Shown here: positions 43,601 through 53,233 of the stretch, piece by piece
Layout: each line of letters opens with the position of its first letter
Numbering within the stretch: the first letter of the stretch is position 1
Assembly: GCA_934488615.1 (NCBI GenBank)
Contig: CAKSSJ010000001.1
Span: 115,608-179,607, forward strand
DNA: 64,000 nt
Direction of reading: 5' to 3'
DNA from: an uncultured Eubacteriales bacterium
GTDB lineage: Bacteria; Bacillota; Clostridia; Oscillospirales; Acutalibacteraceae
Notes under the pieces: generated by a model
What the model was told of the DNA's origin: nothing
The model's input: the letters and a program-made list of their open reading frames with translations, nothing else
The model's database searches: none
Made by a program: the position numbers and the translations under genes

Positions 43601-43782
43601 CCTCTCATGCAATGAAATAGGTGCTTATAAACGAAAATAAACCCTGTCCACTTACCGTGAACAGGGTTCTGACATACAAATATTGACCCGATAAATCGGA
43701 TATCGTATGCTCCCATTCTCGGCAGGCGGTTTGTTAAAACCATTACGCTGATTGCACCTGCTGTCTTTGAAAAAGAACAGCT
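43601..43782 (-). ncRNA. Ribosomal protein L10 leader RNA
   Basis: The conserved core AAGACAGCAGGTGCAATC ... AATGGTTTTAACAAACCGCCTGCCGAG lies at about 43709-43769 on the minus strand, as in Firmicutes L10 leaders, where L10-L12 binds to repress its own operon. A hairpin with arms AACCCTGT / ACAGGGTT (43640-43668) follows and can act as an attenuator. Confidence 0.9.
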
Positions 43783-43787
43783 TATAT

Positions 43788-43816
43788 ATGATAGCACACG
43801 TTTTTCGGTTTGTCAA
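43788..43816 (-). promoter_or_regulatory. Promoter of the rplJL operon
   Basis: TTGACA (43811-43816), 17-base spacer, TATCAT (43788-43793). Confidence 0.85.
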
Positions 43817-43839
43817 TAGAATTTTTGCTTTTTATAAAA

Positions 43840-45555
43840 TTATTTTCCTATAATCGGAGAAACAGTCTCATAAAGCTTCTTCATTATCTCAATTGTGATA
43901 TTAACAAGCTTTTTGAACAGCTCGACAAATTTGTTTGTGTATTCTTCCTTTACGCCGTAGCCGGGGATCGTGCCGTTGCGGTTATCAACGCCGTCCTTGT
44001 CTGCGATGTATCCGCCGAAGAGACTGAACACAATGCCGAGAGCTTCCTTTTCGGCAGGAGTTGCAAAACCGTATTTTTCGCAGAACGCTTTAAAGGTGTT
44101 ATCGGCGATACCGCCCTTGTAGCCGACTTTATTAAGAAGAGCGTTTGCATTCGCAAGGGTACCGCTGTCTGCCGTTGCGGCGGCGGATTTGCGGATCGTA
44201 AAGGCGAGAGCTTTGACTATGACCGCAAAATCGGTTGAATCCTGAGTATAGATCTTTTCTCCGATTTTATATCTCAGGCCCAGCATTGTCAGCGCATCAA
44301 TGAGTGTTGAGTATTCGCTGTCGGGAATGTCAAGACCGTATGCGGCGGCCTGCTCCTTTATTCCTCCGTTGCCGTAGAGCGGGGTGTCCGCCATTTCCTT
44401 TATCATATCGGTAACAGGCTTGATTTTAGAGTACAAGGCGCTTGATTCTTTGATACCGAGAAGCTCAGGGCTTATTTCTTCTCTTATGCTTTCGGACATT
44501 TCTTTGTATTTGCCGTTCCATACATAGGCTTGCAGGTCGGTTTTCATCAGTTCAAGCTCTTCCTGTGTATAGCCCTTACAGACCTCGGCGAGCTTGTCTG
44601 CGTCAATACGGTTGATCTGCTTCGTTTCATATTTGATTTCGCTGTCCGTCATACTTATAAATTTATATTCGGCAGGGAAATTACCCATGCTGGAGGAGGA
44701 AAAGTCATAGATCGTATTGCCGAGCGGACTCGTGTAATAATTGACGTCATTGTTGTGAGTATGACCTGTAAATACAAGCTTTACACCGAGATCGGCAAGA
44801 AGTCCCGCGTAGGAATACGGAGTATCTACAACATAGTTTTTCTGGAGAAGCTTCTGATACGGGTCATGGTCAATGAGGTTGTGGTGCATCATGAGGATAA
44901 CCTTTTTGCCCTGCTTCTTAGCCGCCTTGATCTGCTTGACAGTCCAATCCATTCTTGAAGCGTCATTGTTCGGAACTACTCTGTATCTTTCGTCGCAGGT
45001 ATCGACCGCAACAAGAATGTATTCATCGTTAAGCTCGGCGCTGTATGAGCATGTACCTTCATCGGTTGAAAGTGCCTCATCGTAGCCGAATTCATGATAG
45101 ATTTCAGTGAATTTTTTGTGGTCAATCGGCATGTCTTTTGCGTTGTCGTGGTTGCCGTTGATAACATAAACCTGCTTGCCCGTTTCCTGTTCAAATTTTC
45201 TGAACTTTGCGGCGACCGTCTCGTGCTCTTCGCAATAATCTCTGCCGTGTGTTGCAATATCGCCCGAGATAAGTACAAACTGACAGTCCGGGTTTTCGGC
45301 GCACTGCCTGAGAAATTCGTCAATTACGAATCCGCTCTGATTGGTAAGCAGTTCGCTCTCGGAATTAAAGGTGGTTTCAAGTCCCTCGTCCTTAAGGGAT
45401 GTTCCGACCTGCTTTACGGGACGTACATAGTGTACATCGGATGCTATGGCAAAGCCTGTTTTGCTCTCCTTGCTTTCCGCAGAGGTTCGTAGCACAAAGG
45501 AAGAACTGAAAATAAGGGTAACAGAAAGAATTGCCGCCAATGCCTTTTTCAGCAT
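43840..45555 (-). CDS. Secreted metallophosphoesterase
   Basis: A 571-residue exported protein. Signal peptide about 1-27. The calcineurin-like domain (about 33-300) has full motifs: SDVHYV, SGDIATH, GNHD, MMHHN and GHTHNND. The following helical domain (about 330-540) is of unknown role, and the end is a hydrophobic amphipathic helix (VELFKKLVNITIEIMKKLYE). It likely hydrolyses extracellular phosphomonoesters or diesters. Own promoter at 45589-45617. Confidence 0.87.
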   Translation of the reverse strand: MLKKALAAILSVTLIFSSSFVLRTSAESKESKTGFAIASDVHYVRPVKQVGTSLKDEGLETTFNSESELLTNQSGFVIDEFLRQCAENPDCQFVLISGDIATHGRDYCEEHETVAAKFRKFEQETGKQVYVINGNHDNAKDMPIDHKKFTEIYHEFGYDEALSTDEGTCSYSAELNDEYILVAVDTCDERYRVVPNNDASRMDWTVKQIKAAKKQGKKVILMMHHNLIDHDPYQKLLQKNYVVDTPYSYAGLLADLGVKLVFTGHTHNNDVNYYTSPLGNTIYDFSSSSMGNFPAEYKFISMTDSEIKYETKQINRIDADKLAEVCKGYTQEELELMKTDLQAYVWNGKYKEMSESIREEISPELLGIKESSALYSKIKPVTDMIKEMADTPLYGNGGIKEQAAAYGLDIPDSEYSTLIDALTMLGLRYKIGEKIYTQDSTDFAVIVKALAFTIRKSAAATADSGTLANANALLNKVGYKGGIADNTFKAFCEKYGFATPAEKEALGIVFSLFGGYIADKDGVDNRNGTIPGYGVKEEYTNKFVELFKKLVNITIEIMKKLYETVSPIIGK

Positions 45556-45588
45556 ATATACCGCTCCTCATCTATATAATATATGTAT

Positions 45589-45617
45589 ATTCTATCAGCG
45601 TAGGGAATCGTTGTCAA
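45589..45617 (-). promoter_or_regulatory. Promoter of the 571-residue phosphoesterase
   Basis: TTGACA (45612-45617), 17-base spacer, TAGAAT (45589-45594) on the minus strand. Confidence 0.75.
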
Positions 45618-45760
45618 TAGACATTTATGTGCGGAAAACAGTTGTGAATGAGGTGATTTCAATGCATTAGAGTCATAAAATTGCTATAAAATTGCAATTG
45701 TTAATAATTTGTTCATACTTTTGCAACAATTATTTCGAAGATATAAGATATTATACTCAT

Positions 45761-45895
45761 GGAGATAGTTATCTCTATTTTCATTTTTATTTTCTCTTTC
45801 CCTTGAACGGCTCGATGTTGCACACGTCGGGCCGTTCCCCCTTTTTGTCATAATTTTATATGATATCGGCTGTTCCGAGAGAGCTCGGGACAGCC
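45761..45895 (+). other. Tiny hydrophobic ORF-like stretch followed by two strong hairpins
   Basis: An ATG at 45759 gives a 15-residue hydrophobic peptide (MEIVISIFIFIFSFP) with no good ribosome site, then a hairpin GAACGGC / GCCGTTC with CCCCCTTTTT (45805-45846) and a second hairpin GGCTGTTCCGAG / CTCGGGACAGCC (45868-45895). The gap from 45618 to 45926 otherwise shows nothing. It may be a small RNA or an attenuator before the next gene's own promoter. Confidence 0.35.
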
Positions 45896-45926
45896 ATTTT
45901 ACATATTTTGTCGTATCCTGCGTGTA

Positions 45927-45955
45927 TTGACACCAAAAGGAAAATGATTTATAAT
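45927..45955 (+). promoter_or_regulatory. Promoter of the LRR-dockerin gene
   Basis: TTGACA, 17-base spacer, TATAAT, 61 bases before the start codon. Confidence 0.85.
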
Positions 45956-46015
45956 TATACTATAAATCCATAGTTAAAATGGATTACTTTATTTAGTAAA
46001 GAGGAGAATAATATA

Positions 46016-48517
46016 ATGAAAAAGATCATATCATTTGCGTTGGCATTCTGTATGCTGATGACTGCATGCGTTGCGGGCTTCGGTACGGTTACCGCTTTCG
46101 CCGCCGAAACAATTGAAGGCTCGGAGGTAACCTGGAGCTTTGACGATCAGAGCAAAACCCTGTCCTTTGACGGTACGGGCGATATACCCGATTACGATAC
46201 ATACGAGGACGAGGAGGAAAACTCCTTGATTCCCTGGGCAGACTGTGATTACAACACGGTTGAATTCGGTGAGGGTATCACGGGTATAGGCAATTATGCA
46301 CTGAGAAAGAGCGCAGAGCTCGTTGCAGTTACAATTCCTAAAACTATAACTAAAATCGGCAAGGGCGCTTTTTCAAACTGTCTCGCGCTCAAAAGCGTTT
46401 CAATTGAGGCAGGCGGAGCTACCGTCATAGGCGAATCGGCTTTTTCAGGCTGTACAGGCCTTGCAATGGTCGAGCTTCCCGAGGGCTTGACGGATATCGG
46501 AGCATACGCTTTTTATAAGTGCTCTTCGCTCAAGCTGATTCAGCTTCCCGACTCAGTAAAAACACTTGGAACGGGCGCTTTTAATTCCTGCACATCGCTT
46601 GAAGCATTTACAGCTCCAAAGTTGCTTGTATCAATCGGCGACAGAGCGTTTTACTGTTGTGAAAAGCTCGGAACCGTATCGCTCCCCGAGAGTATGGATT
46701 ATATCGGCTCTGAGGCATTTGACAGCTGTGCAAGGCTTACCGAAATTGTAATTCCTGCCGGAATACAAAAAATTTCGGATGCAGCATTTTCAGGTTGCTC
46801 AAAGCTTAGCAAGGTGCTTATTCCGGAGGGCATACAGACTATTGAGGATAACGCGTTTGCTCTTTGCACATCGTTGAAGAATGTTCGTATTCCGTATTCG
46901 GTAAAGGAGATAGGACAAAAGGCTTTCGGCTACGGAAACAGAGGCTCGCTTGTTGAGGGCTTTACAATTACAGGATATGACACAACAGCGGCTAAGACCT
47001 ATGCGGAAGAAAATGAAATGAGCTTTGATTCTCTCGGCGATCCGCTTGCAAAAAGCGGAACGATCAGTGAAACGATTTCGTGGGAGATTGACGAGGAAAA
47101 TAATTTTTTCATCATCGGAAGCGGCGAGATGGCTGATTATTCGCTTTATGATATGCCCGTTTATCTAAACAGCGAGCTTGCAAGCATCAGCATTGATGAG
47201 GCGATTACAAAAATCGGCGCATATTCGATGTTTGTCGATTGCGAAAGCTACTATATTTCCGATGGAATTGCGGCTGTCGGAGAAAAGGCGGTCGGATATC
47301 ATTTCGACGAGAACGGAAAGATAGTCAAGAATGCCGATTTTTATATTCTCGGCTATAATGATACTGCGGCGGCAGAATATGCCAAGGAAAATGACTTTAT
47401 GTTTATTCCGATAGTTTCCGAGGGTATCTGCGGCGAGAAATCAACATGGAAGTATGACGCTGAGACCAAAACGCTGACTGTCAGCGGTGAAGGCGAGGCA
47501 GACATGTACTTTGACGATAATGCAATGCCGTGCTTCTTCATTGAGGATTGCCCGATCGACAGGATAGTGATAGAAAAAGGAATAACCGAAATCGCTGAAA
47601 ATGCATTTGTTGATATTTCAAACGGCGAGAATAAAATAACATTCAGCATTCCGAAGAGCGTAATCACCATTGGCGAGCATGCAATCGGATATTCCCTCAG
47701 CTACGGACTTGACGAGAATGAGGAGCTTGAGCTTATTTTCGCGGCTGACCCCAACTGCGTGATCGAGGGCTATGCCGATACTGCGGCTCAGAAATATGCA
47801 ACGGAAAACAGTATAGCGTTTACCGAGCTTGAGCCTGAGGAAGAACCGCCCGTTGAAAAGGACACAACATTTAAGCTCAGCGACGAGGCAACGATATGCA
47901 CCCTTGACGGCGAAGAAAAAATAATCAGAATATTTGATCAGAACGCAACGGCGGATAAAATCCTGGAGGACTTTGTGGTTGGCAAGGATCTTGAGGTTAT
48001 AAAGCCCGAAGAGATAGCAACAGGCAAACAGCTTGAAACAAGGTGCGAAACAGCCGTTGACGAGAAATATACGCTCGTTCTTATGGGCGATGTAAACAGC
48101 GACGGTAAGGTGAACTCGGCGGACGCACTCTGTGTGCTTCGGCATGTTGTATCACTTTCAACGCTTACCGGAGCTGAATATGCTGCCGCCGACATTGACG
48201 CAAGCAAGAGCATCAATTCAGCTGACGCATTGGTAATACTCAGAATCTCCGTAGGTCTCGACGAGCTTATAAGCTTCTATCCAAAGGCAGAGACACCTGT
48301 TGATCCCGATAACCCCGATCCCGATCAGCCTGTTGACCCCGACAAACCGGATCCTGATCAGCCTGTTGACCCCGACAAACCGGATCCCGATCAGCCAGTT
48401 GATCCCGACAAACCGGATCCCGATCAGCCAGTTGATCCCGATACTCCTGACCCCGATCAGCCTACCGATTCGGACAAGTCTACAGAGTCGGAACAGCCTG
48501 CTGATTCGCAAGCATAA
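46016..48517 (+). CDS. Secreted BspA-like LRR protein with type I dockerin
   Basis: An 833-residue exported protein. Signal peptide about 1-28 (ends AFA). Three LRR_5-type blocks (about 40-335, 345-465, 470-610) with the ALF-IPDSV-type motif (IPKTITKIGKGAFSNC, LPEGLTDIGAYAFYKC). Around 690-750 a dockerin has two Ca-binding segments, GDVNSDGKVNSADAL and ADIDASKSINSADAL, which would dock to a cohesin on a scaffoldin. The C-terminal tail is the 33-base repeat below. So it is probably a cellulosome-style or cell-surface adhesion component; no cohesin gene is in the window. Confidence 0.88.
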   Translation: MKKIISFALAFCMLMTACVAGFGTVTAFAAETIEGSEVTWSFDDQSKTLSFDGTGDIPDYDTYEDEEENSLIPWADCDYNTVEFGEGITGIGNYALRKSAELVAVTIPKTITKIGKGAFSNCLALKSVSIEAGGATVIGESAFSGCTGLAMVELPEGLTDIGAYAFYKCSSLKLIQLPDSVKTLGTGAFNSCTSLEAFTAPKLLVSIGDRAFYCCEKLGTVSLPESMDYIGSEAFDSCARLTEIVIPAGIQKISDAAFSGCSKLSKVLIPEGIQTIEDNAFALCTSLKNVRIPYSVKEIGQKAFGYGNRGSLVEGFTITGYDTTAAKTYAEENEMSFDSLGDPLAKSGTISETISWEIDEENNFFIIGSGEMADYSLYDMPVYLNSELASISIDEAITKIGAYSMFVDCESYYISDGIAAVGEKAVGYHFDENGKIVKNADFYILGYNDTAAAEYAKENDFMFIPIVSEGICGEKSTWKYDAETKTLTVSGEGEADMYFDDNAMPCFFIEDCPIDRIVIEKGITEIAENAFVDISNGENKITFSIPKSVITIGEHAIGYSLSYGLDENEELELIFAADPNCVIEGYADTAAQKYATENSIAFTELEPEEEPPVEKDTTFKLSDEATICTLDGEEKIIRIFDQNATADKILEDFVVGKDLEVIKPEEIATGKQLETRCETAVDEKYTLVLMGDVNSDGKVNSADALCVLRHVVSLSTLTGAEYAAADIDASKSINSADALVILRISVGLDELISFYPKAETPVDPDNPDPDQPVDPDKPDPDQPVDPDKPDPDQPVDPDKPDPDQPVDPDTPDPDQPTDSDKSTESEQPADSQA
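48298..48465 (+). repeat. 33-bp tandem repeat coding DPDQPVDPDKP
   Basis: About five near-identical 33-base units code an acidic Asp/Pro tail at the end of the LRR-dockerin protein. Copies differ mainly in the fifth and later units, where K becomes T and the pattern decays. Confidence 0.85.
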
Positions 48518-48538
48518 CGAATATAATCTACAAATATC

Positions 48539-48568
48539 GGACGCAGAAAAACTGCGTCCATATTTTTT
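48539..48568 (+). terminator. Terminator after the LRR-dockerin gene
   Basis: GGACGCAG / CTGCGTCC with a 5-base loop, then ATATTTTTT. Confidence 0.9.
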
Positions 48569-48610
48569 GCTCTGTTTTTAATAATATTTAACATATTTTT
48601 TAAAAACCTA

Positions 48611-48639
48611 TTGAAATTTATGTTAATATGTGATATAGT
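48611..48639 (+). promoter_or_regulatory. Promoter of the EF-G-like gene
   Basis: TTGAAA, 17-base spacer, TATAGT, 105 bases before the TTG start. Confidence 0.65.
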
Positions 48640-48744
48640 TAGAGCGTTGATACATTGATAGGAACTCTGTTAATTGTTGCAATTCTGCGTTCAAAATCAT
48701 TTAAGGTGCGCTGAAATCAATGTAGAACGTAAGGAGGTTATCTT

Positions 48745-50784
48745 TTGAAATACTATAACGCTAAGGATATCAGAAATATCGCTGTTGCAGGTCATGCAGG
48801 ACGAGGCAAAACTACCCTCGTTGAGGCTATGCTTTATATCGCAGGTCTGACAGACAGACTCGGCAGAGTTGATGACGGAACAGCCGTTCTCGACTTTGAC
48901 CCCGAGGAGAAAAGAAGAAATGTTTCAGTTTCGGCAGCCGTCGCTCCGATTGAGTGGAAGGACTGCAAGCTTAATATAATTGACACCCCCGGTCTTTTTG
49001 ACTTTGAGGGAGAAATGTGCGAGGGCATCGCCGCTTCCGAGTGCGTGCTTATCGTTCTCGGCGCAGGTCATAAGTATGACGTTGGCGCTGAAAAGGCTTT
49101 CAAGGCAGCCAAGAAGCGCGGCAAAATGTTTGCAATCACCCGTTGTGATAAGGAGCATGCCGATTTCTACAAGACCTTTGAAGAGATCAAGGCTGTTCAC
49201 GGCGGTGCTGTTTGCCCCGTTATCGTTCCCTACATAGTTGACGGTAAGGTTAAGGCTTATGTCAACCTCGCCGCTCGCAAGGGCTATGAGTATCACGACG
49301 GCAAGGCTGTTGAGATCCCGATGCCCGAGGACGACAAGATTCAGGAAATGCTCGACATTCTCACCGAAGCTGTTGCAACGGCAAGCGATGAGCTTATGGA
49401 GAAGTTCTTTGCAGGCGAGGAATTCACCCGTAAGGAGATCATCAAGGCTCTTAACGACGGCGTTAATACCAGCTCCGTTTATCCCGTATATGCTTGCTCG
49501 GGCTACACGACTGACGGCGTAGATCTTCTCATGGATGAGCTGGCATACTCTGCTCCCGATGCCGCTTCCTATGCAGGCGGTAAGGACGTTGAATGTGACG
49601 AAAACGGACCTCTTGCGGCTCTCTGCTTCAAGACTGTTGCCGACCCGTTCGTAGGAAAGATGTCATACTTCAAGGTTGACAGCGGCAAGATCACCCCCGA
49701 AACTCCCGTCTATAACGCACGCACAGGCGAGACGGAGCGTATGGGCAAGATCATCACAATAAGAGGTAACAAGTCCGAGGATTGCAAGTGCATCCCTGCA
49801 GGCGATATCGGCGTTGTAACAAAGCTCAATTGCGTCAAGACGGGCGATACGATCTGCTCGGCATCGAACGTTATAGAGCTCAGCGGAATCAACTTCCCGA
49901 AGCCGTGCCTTTCAATGGCTGTCAAGGCTTGCAAGAAGGGCGACGAGGAAAAGGTTGTTTCGGGTATAAACAGACTTCTTGAAGAGGATCCGACGATCAA
50001 GTTTGAGATGAACCATGAGACAAAGGAGCAGATTCTTTCGGGTCTCGGCGAACAGCATCTTGATATCATCGTTTCCAAGCTCAAGAGCAAGTTCGGTATC
50101 GACGTTGAGCTTACTCCGCCGCGCGTTGCTTACAGAGAGGCTATCCGCAAGACCGTTAAGGTTCAGGGTCGTCACAAGAAGCAGTCGGGCGGTCACGGTC
50201 AGTTCGGTGATGTTTGGATTCGCTTTGAGCCGACAGAGGGCGACGATCTTGTATTTGAATCTGAGGTTGTCGGCGGTTCCGTTCCGAAGAACTATTTCCC
50301 CGCAGTTGAAAAGGGACTTCGCGAGTGCATGAAGAAGGGCGTTATGGCAGGCTACCCGATGGTTGGTCTCAAGGCTGTTCTTTATGACGGTTCTTATCAC
50401 CCCGTTGATTCATCGGAAATGGCATTTAAGACAGCCGCTTCCCTTGCTTTCAAGGCAGGTATTCCGCAGGCAAGTCCCGCAATTCTTGAGCCGATAGGAA
50501 CACTTAAGGCTCTCATGCCCGAAGCATATCTCGGCGACATTATGGGCGACGTTACAAAGCGCCGCGGCCGTGTTCTCGGCATGGGTCCGTCAGAGGACGA
50601 TCACAGTCTCCAGGAGCTTGTTGCTGAGGTTCCGATGGCTGAAATGGCTAACTTTGCAACAGTTCTCCGCTCTGTTACGGCAGGCAGAGGATCGTTCACA
50701 TTCGAGTTCACTCGCTATGAGGACGCTCCCGTTCCCGTTGCGGAAAAGGTTATCGCAGACTCAAAGCTCCTTGAGGACGATTGA
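48745..50784 (+). CDS. EF-G paralogue (translational GTPase-like, altered G motifs)
   Basis: A 679-residue protein with EF-G domain order. It begins at TTG after AGGAGG. G1 is GHAGRGKT (16-23); G3 is DTPGLFDF with L84 where EF-G has the catalytic histidine; G4 is TRCD (132-135) instead of NKxD. C-terminal EF-G domains are complete (HGQFGDVWIRFEP, YHPVDSSEMAF). These changes are known in FusA2-type paralogues, so it is not the main elongation factor. Nucleotide choice and role are uncertain. A terminator hairpin shared with metH follows. Confidence 0.88.
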   Translation: MKYYNAKDIRNIAVAGHAGRGKTTLVEAMLYIAGLTDRLGRVDDGTAVLDFDPEEKRRNVSVSAAVAPIEWKDCKLNIIDTPGLFDFEGEMCEGIAASECVLIVLGAGHKYDVGAEKAFKAAKKRGKMFAITRCDKEHADFYKTFEEIKAVHGGAVCPVIVPYIVDGKVKAYVNLAARKGYEYHDGKAVEIPMPEDDKIQEMLDILTEAVATASDELMEKFFAGEEFTRKEIIKALNDGVNTSSVYPVYACSGYTTDGVDLLMDELAYSAPDAASYAGGKDVECDENGPLAALCFKTVADPFVGKMSYFKVDSGKITPETPVYNARTGETERMGKIITIRGNKSEDCKCIPAGDIGVVTKLNCVKTGDTICSASNVIELSGINFPKPCLSMAVKACKKGDEEKVVSGINRLLEEDPTIKFEMNHETKEQILSGLGEQHLDIIVSKLKSKFGIDVELTPPRVAYREAIRKTVKVQGRHKKQSGGHGQFGDVWIRFEPTEGDDLVFESEVVGGSVPKNYFPAVEKGLRECMKKGVMAGYPMVGLKAVLYDGSYHPVDSSEMAFKTAASLAFKAGIPQASPAILEPIGTLKALMPEAYLGDIMGDVTKRRGRVLGMGPSEDDHSLQELVAEVPMAEMANFATVLRSVTAGRGSFTFEFTRYEDAPVPVAEKVIADSKLLEDD

Positions 50785-50802
50785 TAAATCCGAATATAAA
50801 AA

Positions 50803-50841
50803 TAAGCTCTCCGACCGTAAAAAGTCGGAGAGCATTTTGTT
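50803..50841. terminator. Bidirectional terminator between the EF-G paralogue and metH
   Basis: GCTCTCCGAC / GTCGGAGAGC stem between convergent genes, with a T-rich run on one side and an A-rich run on the other. Confidence 0.8.
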
Positions 50842-50846
50842 TGATT

Positions 50847-53219
50847 TTAACCTATTACCGATTCAGCATAGCGAACGGTTTCCATTGCGTCGGCAGCATA
50901 TTTGTCTGCGCCTATTTTATCGGCATAGTCCTGTGTGAGAACTGCACCGCCTACAACGGATTTGCACCACGGAGCTTTTTCCTTTACAAGCTTGACGGTT
51001 TCCTCCATCGCAGGAACTGTCGTTGTCATCAGAGCGCTCAATCCAACGAGGGGAGCGTGATGCTCGATAACTGCGTCCAAAACAGTCTCTGGCGGAACAT
51101 TTTTGCCGAGGTCGATGACATTGTAGCCGTAGTTTTCAAGCAGAAGCTTTACAATGTTTTTGCCAATGTCGTGGATATCGCCGTGAACGGTCGCAATCAC
51201 GATGCTTCCCTTTTTGACACTGCTGCCGTCTGCCGATATGGTTGACTTTATAACCTCGAATGATGCCTTCGCCGCTTCCGCACTCATCAAAAGCTGGGGT
51301 AGGAAAAGCTTCTTTTCTTCAAATCGCTTGCCGACATCGTCAAGAGCAGGTATAACGTGAGTATTTACTATATCAAGCGGCGCGCTTTCGCTGAGCAAAG
51401 CCGTTGTTATCTCGCTTGCTTTTTCTTTAAGACCTTTTTCAATCGCTTCTTTAAGGGTAAGTGAGCTTTCCTGTTTAGCTGTCGGCTGAACCTCCTGCTG
51501 TGAAGCGAAATTGATGAAGTCCATGCAGTTGTCATCAAGACCTTTAACAACGTTGAAGCTGTAGTAAGCCTCCATCATTCTTGCAGAGTACGGGTTCATG
51601 ATTGCGGCGGAAAGTCCGTTTTCCATCGCCGTGGTGAAGAATGCCGCATTGACAAGCTCCCTCGACGGCAGACCGAACGAGACATTGGAAACGCCGAGCG
51701 AGGTGTTGCAGCCGAGCTGTTCGGTGATTCTTTTAACGGTTTCAAGCGTTGTAACGGCAGACATTTTGTCCGCGCTGACAGTCATTGCCAACGGGTCAAA
51801 TATAATATCCTTTTTGCTTATTTCGTATTCGGCGGCGGTCAGAAGAATTTTTTCTGCAATTTTCATTCTGCCCTCGACCGTTGGCGGAATTCCTTTTTCG
51901 TCAAGCGTAAGAGCTACAACGAATCCGCCGTATTTCTTCACGAGCGGAAAAATCGCATGCATGTTTTCCTCTTTGCCGTTGACAGAATTTATCATCGCCT
52001 TGCCGTTGTATCGGCGGAGGGCTTTTTCCATGGCAACGGGGTCGGAGGAGTCTATCTGCAGGGGCAGGTCGGTAACGCATTGAAGCTCGCAGACGGAATC
52101 GGTCAGCATCTGAGCTTCGTCAATTCCGGGTAAACCTACATTGACGTCAAGCACATGAACGCCCTTTGCCTGCTGATTTACCGCCTCCTGAAGAATATAT
52201 CCGATATCATTCTCCAAAAGAGCCTGCTTAAAACGCTTTTTGCCTGTAGGATTGATTCTTTCTCCTATCAAAATCGGCTTCTCGCCGAAGAAAACAGCCT
52301 TGTTATAGGAAGTGCAGACCGAATATGTCTTTTTTTTAATTTCTTTCGGCTTCATGCCTTTGGTAAGCTCGCAAACCTTTTTGATATATTCGGGCGTAGT
52401 GCCGCAGCAGCCGCCGACAATTCTCACTCCGTTTTCAACAGCAAGCTTGATATCCTGTGCAAATTCTTCTGCGTCAACGTCGTAGTATGTCACCTTGCCG
52501 TCGCTTTTCGGCAGGCCTGCATTCGGCTTGAACGCAACGGGAACGGAGCAGTATTTTAAAAGCTCGTCCATAACGCCCATGAGCTGCTTCGGACCGAGTG
52601 AGCAGTTTGCACCGATTGCGTCAACACCCATTCCCTCAAGCATAGCCGCCATAACGGCAGGATCGGCACCTGTCATAAGACGTCCGTTTTCGCCGTATGC
52701 GTTTGTTACAATAATCGGTAGGTCGCTGTTCTCCTTTGCGGCAAGCACGGCGGCTTTCGTCTCGTAGCTGTCGTTCATCGTTTCAATCGTGATGAGGTCA
52801 ACACCGTATTTCACGCCGAGCTTGACTGTCTCGGCGAAGATTTTAACTGCATCCTCAAAGTCAAGATCGCCGAGAGGCTTAAGCAGCTTGCCCGTAGGGC
52901 CTATATCGAGCGCAACAAATTTTTCCTGCGTTCCCGAAGAAGCTTTCCTCGCTTCATCGGCATTTTGCACGGCATGACGAATAATTTCATCAAGCTCATC
53001 GGTGCCGAACTTGAGCGTGTTTGCGCCAAAAGTATTGGTGTTTACGATATTACTGCCGCTGTCGTAGTAGCTTTTGTGTATTTCACGGATTACCTCGTGG
53101 TGGGAGATGTTCCAACGTTCCGGTAATTCGCCGGGCTGCAAGCCGCGCTTTTGCAGAAGCGTGCCCATGCCGCCGTCGAGGTAAACTATATTATTTTTAA
53201 TAAAATCACGAATGTTCAT
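50847..53219 (-). CDS. metH: Cobalamin-dependent methionine synthase, without reactivation domain
   Basis: A 790-residue protein. Domains in order: homocysteine-binding barrel with zinc cysteines (GANCSLG, GGCCGTTP), pterin-binding domain (ERINPTGKKRF, DVNVGLPG), and cobalamin cap and Rossmann domain with cobalt-ligand motif DIHDIG. The C-terminal AdoMet reactivation domain of classical MetH is absent; it is coded separately by the next-upstream gene. Makes methionine from homocysteine and methyl-THF. The start at 53219 follows AGGAAG. Third gene of the metF operon. Confidence 0.95.
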   Translation of the reverse strand: MNIRDFIKNNIVYLDGGMGTLLQKRGLQPGELPERWNISHHEVIREIHKSYYDSGSNIVNTNTFGANTLKFGTDELDEIIRHAVQNADEARKASSGTQEKFVALDIGPTGKLLKPLGDLDFEDAVKIFAETVKLGVKYGVDLITIETMNDSYETKAAVLAAKENSDLPIIVTNAYGENGRLMTGADPAVMAAMLEGMGVDAIGANCSLGPKQLMGVMDELLKYCSVPVAFKPNAGLPKSDGKVTYYDVDAEEFAQDIKLAVENGVRIVGGCCGTTPEYIKKVCELTKGMKPKEIKKKTYSVCTSYNKAVFFGEKPILIGERINPTGKKRFKQALLENDIGYILQEAVNQQAKGVHVLDVNVGLPGIDEAQMLTDSVCELQCVTDLPLQIDSSDPVAMEKALRRYNGKAMINSVNGKEENMHAIFPLVKKYGGFVVALTLDEKGIPPTVEGRMKIAEKILLTAAEYEISKKDIIFDPLAMTVSADKMSAVTTLETVKRITEQLGCNTSLGVSNVSFGLPSRELVNAAFFTTAMENGLSAAIMNPYSARMMEAYYSFNVVKGLDDNCMDFINFASQQEVQPTAKQESSLTLKEAIEKGLKEKASEITTALLSESAPLDIVNTHVIPALDDVGKRFEEKKLFLPQLLMSAEAAKASFEVIKSTISADGSSVKKGSIVIATVHGDIHDIGKNIVKLLLENYGYNVIDLGKNVPPETVLDAVIEHHAPLVGLSALMTTTVPAMEETVKLVKEKAPWCKSVVGGAVLTQDYADKIGADKYAADAMETVRYAESVIG

Positions 53220-53233
53220 TGAGACACTTCCTG

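Noticed and set aside
48298..48465. CRISPR-like array
   Set aside because: Repeats are contiguous and in frame inside a gene, with no spacers.
48218..48511. 97-residue Ile/Gly/Val repeat ORF on the minus strand
   Set aside because: Antisense of the Asp/Pro repeat of the dockerin protein.
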